Shown: piece by piece, positions 60,397-64,000 of the stretch
Position numbering within the stretch: position 1 is the first letter of the stretch
Layout of the letters: the number at the start of each line of letters is the position of its first letter
Source of the DNA: an uncultured Muribaculaceae bacterium
GTDB lineage: Bacteria > Bacteroidota > Bacteroidia > Bacteroidales > Muribaculaceae
Direction of reading: 5' to 3'
DNA length: 64,000 nt
Assembly: GCA_958439725.1 (NCBI GenBank)
Contig: CAUBWJ010000001.1
Coordinates: forward strand, 62,001-126,000
Position numbers and translations under genes: made by a program
Notes under the pieces: model-generated
The model's database searches: none
The model's input: only the letters and a program-made list of their open reading frames with translations
Told to the model about the DNA's origin: nothing

Positions 60397-61257
60397 TCAC
60401 TGGCCGAGGTAAGGCTTGAGCAGACGGCTCTTCTGTCCTTTAAGGCGGCGGATGGCTTTTTCCTTGATCTGACGCACACGTTCACGCGTGAGGTCAAACT
60501 TGGCTCCGATTTCTTCCAGTGTCATTTCCTGACATCCTATACCGAAAAACATCTTGAGGATTTCGCGCTCACGCTCGTGGAGCTGATGAAGTGCGCGGTC
60601 AACCTCCTTCGAGAGGGATTCCTGGTTGAGCGAAGAGTCGGCCATGGGCGAATCGTCGTTGGTAAGCACGTCGAGCAGACTGTTGTCCTCACCCTCCACA
60701 AACGGGGCATCGACCGAGATGTGACGGCCTGAAACCTTGAGAGTGTCGGCAATTTTGTCGACGGGCACATCCAGTTCCTCGGCGAGTTCCTCGGCCGAAG
60801 GACGGCGTTCGTGGTCCTGCTCGAACTTCGACAGCGCTTTGCTGATCTTGTTGAGCGAACCAACCTGGTTCAACGGCAATCGCACGATGCGCGACTGTTC
60901 GGCAAGAGCCTGAAGAATTGACTGTCTAATCCACCATACCGCATAGGAGATAAACTTGAAGCCCCTCGTCTCGTCGAACTTCTGTGCTGCCTTTATCAGG
61001 CCCAGATTGCCTTCGTTGATGAGGTCGGGCAGACTCAGACCCTGGTTCTGATACTGCTTGGCCACTGACACAACAAAGCGAAGATTTGCACGTGTGAGTT
61101 TGTCGAGTGCTTTAGCGTCTCCCTGGCGAATGCGCTGTGCCAGCTCCACTTCCTCCTCCACGGAGATAAGAACCTCGCGGCCTATTTCCTGAAGATACTT
61201 GTCGAGCGACGCGCTTTCGCGGTTAGTGATTGATTTTGTGATTTTTAGTTGTCTCAT
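60397..61257 (-). CDS. rpoD: Primary sigma-70 factor (RpoD/SigA)
   Basis: 286 residues. Region 1.2 begins near residue 12 (SASLDKYLQEIGRE); regions 2.1-2.4 contain NLRFVVSVAKQYQNQGL, LINEGNLGLIKAAQKFD and YAVWWIRQSILQAL; region 3 and region 4 follow, the latter with EEIGAKFDLTRERVRQIKEK. There is no region 1.1, as in other Bacteroidota primary sigma factors. It is the factor expected to read the TTTG-N20-TAnnTTTG promoters seen across the window. Confidence 0.96.
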   Translation of the reverse strand: MRQLKITKSITNRESASLDKYLQEIGREVLISVEEEVELAQRIRQGDAKALDKLTRANLRFVVSVAKQYQNQGLSLPDLINEGNLGLIKAAQKFDETRGFKFISYAVWWIRQSILQALAEQSRIVRLPLNQVGSLNKISKALSKFEQDHERRPSAEELAEELDVPVDKIADTLKVSGRHISVDAPFVEGEDNSLLDVLTNDDSPMADSSLNQESLSKEVDRALHQLHEREREILKMFFGIGCQEMTLEEIGAKFDLTRERVRQIKEKAIRRLKGQKSRLLKPYLGQ

Positions 61258-61433
61258 CTTTCAAGATTGCGAGATTAAGCGTGCGAAATTACAAAATTTC
61301 ATCTCAAAAAACAATTCCGAAGCCCCTTATTTCCCACGCTTTAAACTATTTTAGCAGTACATGAGAGAAAAACCAATGAAGCCTGCAGGGAGAGAACCGC
61401 AGGCTTCACTATGTCTTTGTTTTTAAGAAACTG

Positions 61434-62750
61434 TTATTTCTGACGGGCCCAGTGTATGAGTTCACTCCATGAAGGTTTCTTACCATACATGAAGATGCCC
61501 ACACGGTAGATTTTAGCGGCAATCCACACCATTACCAGGAACGAAAGATAGAGAACTGCAAGCGACACGACAATCTCCCATGCCGGTACGCCCGAGGGAA
61601 TGCGGCTCATCATCACCATCGGCGAGGTGAACGGCACGTAGGACAGCGCAACCCCTATGCCCGACGACGGATCCTGCGCGGCCATCATGGAGAATATCAT
61701 ACCGAAGATAATCAGGAACATGGGAATGGACTGAAGCTGCGAGGCGTCCTGGATGTTGTCGACGGCCGAACCTATGGCGGCATATATCGCGGCATACAGC
61801 ATGAATCCGCCAATGAGATAAAGCGCCATATAGCAAAACAGGCTGAGGATATAACCCACATTGGATAGACGGGCCACAATCTGTATCATCTCCGGATCTA
61901 TGCCGGTGTCGGATGCGGCGACGGCTCCGGCAGCATTGTAGGTCTGCACCTGCTCAAGCAGTTCGGCAGGCATAAGGGCCGGGAGAACAAATGCCGTCAT
62001 CAGGCCGATGAGAACGGCCCATATCACAATCTGGGTCACAGCCACCAGACCTATGCCGCAAATCTTTCCGAGCATGAGCTGAACGGGCTTCACTGAGGAG
62101 ACCACAAGCTCGAGCACGCGGTTGTTTTTCTCCTCGATGATGCTTGTCATCACCATCTGGCCATAGATAAGCATCACCATATAGAGTATGAGCATCAGCA
62201 CAAGTCCCAGACCGTAGCTCAGGCCGGCTGAGGACTCCTTAGCCTCCTCGCTGGTCGATTCCGTGCGGTAGGCTTTCAGCGATACATCGCTGTGGATTTC
62301 CTCAAGTATCTTGTCGAGACCGGCTATATTGTATGAGGCTATGCGTTCATTCTCTATAATATCGTTTACCTGGGAGGTTATGCCCGATTCGAGGGAGAGC
62401 GAGGACGCCTTGCGCGAATAGAGCAAGAGACCGTCGGAACCGTTTGCCACTCCGGCCGGAATCACCAGCACGGCATCGGTATCCTCGTTCTTGACGAGTG
62501 AATCGAGCGGAGCCTCTGCCTTTACGAAGGCTATATCCTCGTTGCTCTTGAGTTTGTCGAATATGAATCCGCTCTTGTCTATCACCTCCACCTGACGGGA
62601 GTCGCCTTTGCTGAAAAGCATTATCAGCGACGGCGCCGCCATGAGGGCAAGCATGAGAAGCGGCATGAGAAGAGTGGTGAATATGAAGCTTTTCTTTCCC
62701 GCGCGCTCCATAAACTCGCGCTTTATGATAATTCCTACTCTGGAGTCCAT
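61434..62750 (-). CDS. ABC-2 type transporter permease (NatB-like)
   Basis: 438 residues. One N-terminal helix (FIFTTLLMPLLMLALMAAPS), a long periplasmic domain (~50-180) with no recognised fold, then six membrane helices in the C-terminal half including a conserved SIIEEKNNRVLELVVSS before the core. This is the NatB/ABC-2 membrane component. The ATP-binding partner gene lies directly upstream (5 bp). The transported substrate is unknown; NatAB exports Na+ in Bacillus, but that cannot be assumed here. Confidence 0.9.
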   Translation of the reverse strand: MDSRVGIIIKREFMERAGKKSFIFTTLLMPLLMLALMAAPSLIMLFSKGDSRQVEVIDKSGFIFDKLKSNEDIAFVKAEAPLDSLVKNEDTDAVLVIPAGVANGSDGLLLYSRKASSLSLESGITSQVNDIIENERIASYNIAGLDKILEEIHSDVSLKAYRTESTSEEAKESSAGLSYGLGLVLMLILYMVMLIYGQMVMTSIIEEKNNRVLELVVSSVKPVQLMLGKICGIGLVAVTQIVIWAVLIGLMTAFVLPALMPAELLEQVQTYNAAGAVAASDTGIDPEMIQIVARLSNVGYILSLFCYMALYLIGGFMLYAAIYAAIGSAVDNIQDASQLQSIPMFLIIFGMIFSMMAAQDPSSGIGVALSYVPFTSPMVMMSRIPSGVPAWEIVVSLAVLYLSFLVMVWIAAKIYRVGIFMYGKKPSWSELIHWARQK

Positions 62751-62755
62751 AATTT

Positions 62756-63685
62756 TTAAGCTTTGGGTGAATCCTTGACCATGGAGATGAACACATCGTT
62801 CATCGAGGCACGCGATTCATTGATTGAACATATATCCACGGTTTTGTTGGCGATGTCTATGAGAGAGCGCACACCGGCCTGGGGCTTGAGCGTCACGGCC
62901 ATTTCCGTGACTTCGGGACTGCCAGATTCCAGAATCTCGAAATCGTCGGTCACCGGCTCGATGGCTGACGCAAGGCTGCGGGAATCGCCGCGGAAACGGA
63001 GGCGGTAACGGCCGTCGGAGAACTTGCGGCGGATCTCCTCCACGTTTCCGCTCAGAATGTTGCGGCCCTGGTTGATAAGCGAGATGTTGTCGCATATCTC
63101 TTCAACGGAAGCCATGTTGTGGGTGGAGAATATCACTGTAGAGCCTTCGTTTTTAAGGCGCAGAATCTCGTCGCGGAGCAGATTGGCGTTCACGGGGTCG
63201 AAGCCCGAGAACGGCTCGTCGAAAATCAGAAGCTTGGGGCGGTGAAGCACAGTAACGATAAACTGCACTTTCTGGGCCATGCCCTTGGAGAGCTCTTCGA
63301 CCTTGCGGTTCCACCAGCTCGATATTTCGAAACGTTCGAACCATTCCTTAAGGCTACGGGTGGCCTCGGCCTTTCCAAGGCCTTTCAGACGGGCGAAGAA
63401 TACGGCCTGGTCGCCTACTTTCATTTTCTTGTAGAGGCCGCGTTCCTCGGGAAGATAACCGATGTTCACCACATCGTCCTGGCTCAGCGGATGACCGTCG
63501 AAGGTCACCAGACCGGAATCTGGCGCCGTGATATGGTTTATTATTCTGATGAGTGTGGTCTTGCCGGCGCCGTTCGGGCCCAGAAGACCGTAGACCGTGC
63601 CCTCAGGCACAGAGAGCGAGACCGAATCGAGCGCCTTGTGGCCGGTATAGGTCTTGCTCACGTTATCTACCGTTAGTATATCCAT
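62756..63685 (-). CDS. ABC transporter ATP-binding protein (NatA-like)
   Basis: 309 residues from the ATG at 63685, chosen because it begins the usual MDILTVDNVSKTYTG. Walker A is GLLGPNGAGKTTLIRI; the signature loop is read as ELSKGMAQKVQ; Walker B LLIFDEPFSGFDP. A C-terminal ~90-residue domain is typical of NatA-type subunits of bipartite exporters. An upstream start at 63769 is possible but adds 28 residues without matching similarity. Coupled to the permease gene 5 bp downstream. Confidence 0.93.
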   Translation of the reverse strand: MDILTVDNVSKTYTGHKALDSVSLSVPEGTVYGLLGPNGAGKTTLIRIINHITAPDSGLVTFDGHPLSQDDVVNIGYLPEERGLYKKMKVGDQAVFFARLKGLGKAEATRSLKEWFERFEISSWWNRKVEELSKGMAQKVQFIVTVLHRPKLLIFDEPFSGFDPVNANLLRDEILRLKNEGSTVIFSTHNMASVEEICDNISLINQGRNILSGNVEEIRRKFSDGRYRLRFRGDSRSLASAIEPVTDDFEILESGSPEVTEMAVTLKPQAGVRSLIDIANKTVDICSINESRASMNDVFISMVKDSPKA

Positions 63686-63769
63686 ACTTTTTTCTGTTAC
63701 TGTTGGTTTATTTGGATTCCTTTTGACAAATATGACGCTTCTGCACGCCATAAATTGCACCGGAGTCAA

Positions 63770-64000
63770 TTATTTTTTTTGCCGCTTGCCGAAAAAGCGG
63801 TTCAGAATCACGGCCAGGGCGCCGTCGCCGGTCACATTGCATGCAGTTCCGAAACTGTCCATGGCTATATACAGCGCTATCATCAGCGCGTTCTGGGCCT
63901 CGGTAAAGCCGAGTATGGAGGAAAGCAGTCCGAGCGAGGCCATTATCGCTCCACCGGGAATGCCCGGGGCAGCGATAATCGTGATTCCTATCATGGCGAT
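63770..64000 (-). CDS. Dicarboxylate/amino-acid:cation symporter, C-terminal part (5' end outside window)
   Basis: The last ~77 residues of a DAACS (SLC1/GltP-type) transporter. APGIPGGAIMASLGLL and YIAMDSFGTACNVTGDG are the conserved cation/substrate-binding segments (hairpin 2 and TM8), ending in a basic tail (RFFGKRQKK). The reading frame is open at the window edge. It would import glutamate/aspartate or C4-dicarboxylates with Na+ or H+. It is followed by the ABC transporter genes on the same strand. Confidence 0.9.
   Translation of the reverse strand: MAMIGITIIAAPGIPGGAIMASLGLLSSILGFTEAQNALMIALYIAMDSFGTACNVTGDGALAVILNRFFGKRQKK

Overview
The window looks like chromosomal DNA of a Bacteroidota member, most likely a Bacteroidales gut commensal of the Muribaculaceae/Bacteroidaceae type. 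Evidence for this: about a dozen TAnnTTTG -7 promoter elements (two with a TTTG box exactly 20 bp upstream), many short lipoproteins, a Nuo operon without nuoE/F/G and with fused nuoCD, an ATP synthase with a truncated epsilon subunit and a signal-peptide-bearing a subunit, FimB/Mfa2-DUF3575 pilus genes, a primary sigma factor that begins near region 1.2, and an RpoD-recR-kdsA housekeeping block. The species assignment is inference; no marker in the window fixes it.

Layout. 1-4300 (plus): the tail of an outer-membrane barrel protein, a two-domain NagB-like/PIG-L protein, then a trio of thioredoxin, C39-like/VKOR membrane oxidoreductase and a small leader-like peptide. 4414-21808 (minus): an 18-gene energy block reading nuoA-B-CD-H, then atpD-C-B-E-F-H-A-G, then nuoI-J-K-L-M-N. 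The complete F1Fo ATP synthase operon sits inside the nuo operon between nuoH and nuoI. 22066-25260 (minus): a TonB-dependent receptor with a downstream lipoprotein. 25465-28966 (plus): glycyl-tRNA synthetase, a LemA lipoprotein, an FKBP-type isomerase and a PepSY-like lipoprotein. 29020-29183: two identical tRNA-Arg(ACG) genes. 29315-30820: a 5'-nucleotidase-like phosphoesterase. 30822-36929 (minus): M28 peptidase, topoisomerase IV subunit A, a DUF3316-like barrel, an S41 peptidase lipoprotein and a DMT-family membrane protein. 37169-40264 (plus): a GH2 beta-galactosidase.

40265-50939 (plus) is the accessory part. A striking inverted array of 9-bp repeats and a long leader come first, followed by a type V (FimA/Mfa1-like) pilus locus with two related fimbrillin/DUF3575 modules, a large mosaic tip-like lipoprotein, a further fimbrillin-like protein and a FimB/Mfa2 anchor. 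51144-52713 (minus) holds a two-lobed retropepsin-like protein and a YolD-like protein. 52968-59152 (plus) is a seven-gene operon (thioredoxin-like lipid/periplasm protein, DoxX, mnmA, bifunctional nuclease, nucleoside MFS transporter, rsmE, kdsA). 59130-64000 (minus) holds a GNAT acetyltransferase, recR, the primary sigma factor, a NatAB-type ABC transporter and the C-terminus of a dicarboxylate/amino-acid:cation symporter.

The energy block is the most notable system. Proton-pumping complex I (without its NADH-oxidising module) and proton-driven ATP synthase appear to be built from one transcript: I see no promoter-like element or terminator at either nuo/atp junction. The trio at 2677-4297 is the best candidate for an undescribed small peptide or oxidative folding system.
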